Positions 5,950-6,156 of a stretch of DNA of 6,156 nucleotides are shown one piece after another. This DNA is from Thermus kawarayensis JCM 12314 (GTDB lineage Bacteria; Deinococcota; Deinococci; Deinococcales; Thermaceae): positions 1 through 6,156 of the forward strand of contig BBBL01000099.1 in the NCBI GenBank assembly GCA_001311545.1, given 5' to 3'. The position numbers were made by a program, and so were the translations under genes. The first letter of the stretch is position 1. Every line of letters starts with the position of its first letter. Under the pieces are notes generated by a model. It saw nothing but the letters and a program-made list of their open reading frames with translations. It had not been told where the DNA came from and ran no database searches.

Positions 5950-6156
5950 ATGGGCAAGCCTCTCCTCGCCCCCGCTCTCCGCCTGCTGGAAGAGGGGCGG
6001 GACCGGGAAGCCCTGGCCTTTCTCCTTCCTCCCCAGGAGGGCCCTTTGGAAGCAGAGCGCCTCGCCCTTCTCGGCTTCGTGGAAGCGAGGCGGGGAAACC
6101 TTCAGGCCTACCGCGCCCTGGCCCTGGAGGCCGCCCAAAGGGCCCAGACCCCCCTT
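5950..6156 (+). CDS. helical-repeat (TPR-like) protein, 5' end only
   Basis: An open frame of 69 codons runs off the right edge with no stop. The ATG at 5950 is the first start after an in-frame TAG at 5938-5940, so the start is well bounded. The visible part is made of amphipathic helices rich in Leu, Ala, Glu and Arg: PALRLLEEGRDREALAFLL, ERLALLGFVEARRG and RALALEAAQRAQ. These have the spacing of tetratricopeptide or similar helix-turn-helix repeats, suggesting a protein-interaction scaffold. The rest of the protein, which would decide the function, is missing. No signal peptide or membrane segment is seen. No Shine-Dalgarno precedes it; TAGGCT is 6 bases upstream. The codon use matches its neighbours. 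Confidence 0.7.
   Translation, partial: MGKPLLAPALRLLEEGRDREALAFLLPPQEGPLEAERLALLGFVEARRGNLQAYRALALEAAQRAQTPL

Noticed and set aside
1..6156. tRNA/rRNA genes, CRISPR repeats, insertion sequences or attachment sites
   Set aside because: No cloverleaf-like sequence, regularly spaced repeats, transposase motifs or terminal inverted repeats were seen on reading both strands.

Overview
The window looks like ordinary chromosome of a Thermus-type bacterium (Deinococcota). It is very GC-rich, with G/C dominating third codon positions. Genes are packed with gaps of about 6 to 45 bases. The protein set includes a penicillin acylase of the kind known from Thermus thermophilus. The assignment is an inference from composition and gene content; no rRNA or other marker gene is present.

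Layout. Left block, + strand, probable operon: the C-terminal proteolytic domain of a Lon-family protease (1-616, enters from outside the window), a small unrecognised protein (627-982), and a CBS-CBS-GGDEF signalling protein (989 to about 1955). Centre, - strand: a membrane-anchored penicillin acylase (4126 down to 1816) whose 3' end converges on and overlaps the GGDEF gene. Right block, + strand, divergent from the acylase across a 27-base gap: a half-size AbrB-type membrane protein (4154-4627), a single-domain CDGSH iron-sulfur protein (4637-4846), an aldo/keto reductase resembling the Kv-channel beta subunit family (4890-5848), then about 100 bases with no gene and the start of a helical-repeat protein that runs off the right edge (5950-6156).

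The most striking property is that five of the eight genes are broken in the sequence as given, by about twelve small indels. Nearly all are losses of one G or C. Conserved family motifs continue in the next frame immediately after every break, and several breaks restore to AGGCCT. This points to base-calling or assembly error rather than gene decay, so the affected genes are probably intact in the organism. They are typed as pseudogenes here only because no single frame encodes them in this sequence.

Functionally, the left block pairs proteolysis with a possible cyclic-di-GMP sensor-enzyme, the centre is an exported amidase, and the right block is a mix of membrane, Fe-S and NADPH-linked redox proteins. 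I see no shared pathway. Every + strand start has a TANNNT hexamer 6 to 9 bases upstream, and most lack a well-placed Shine-Dalgarno, which fits leaderless or near-leaderless transcription. I found no RNA gene, mobile element or CRISPR array, and no convincing new defence or biosynthetic system.
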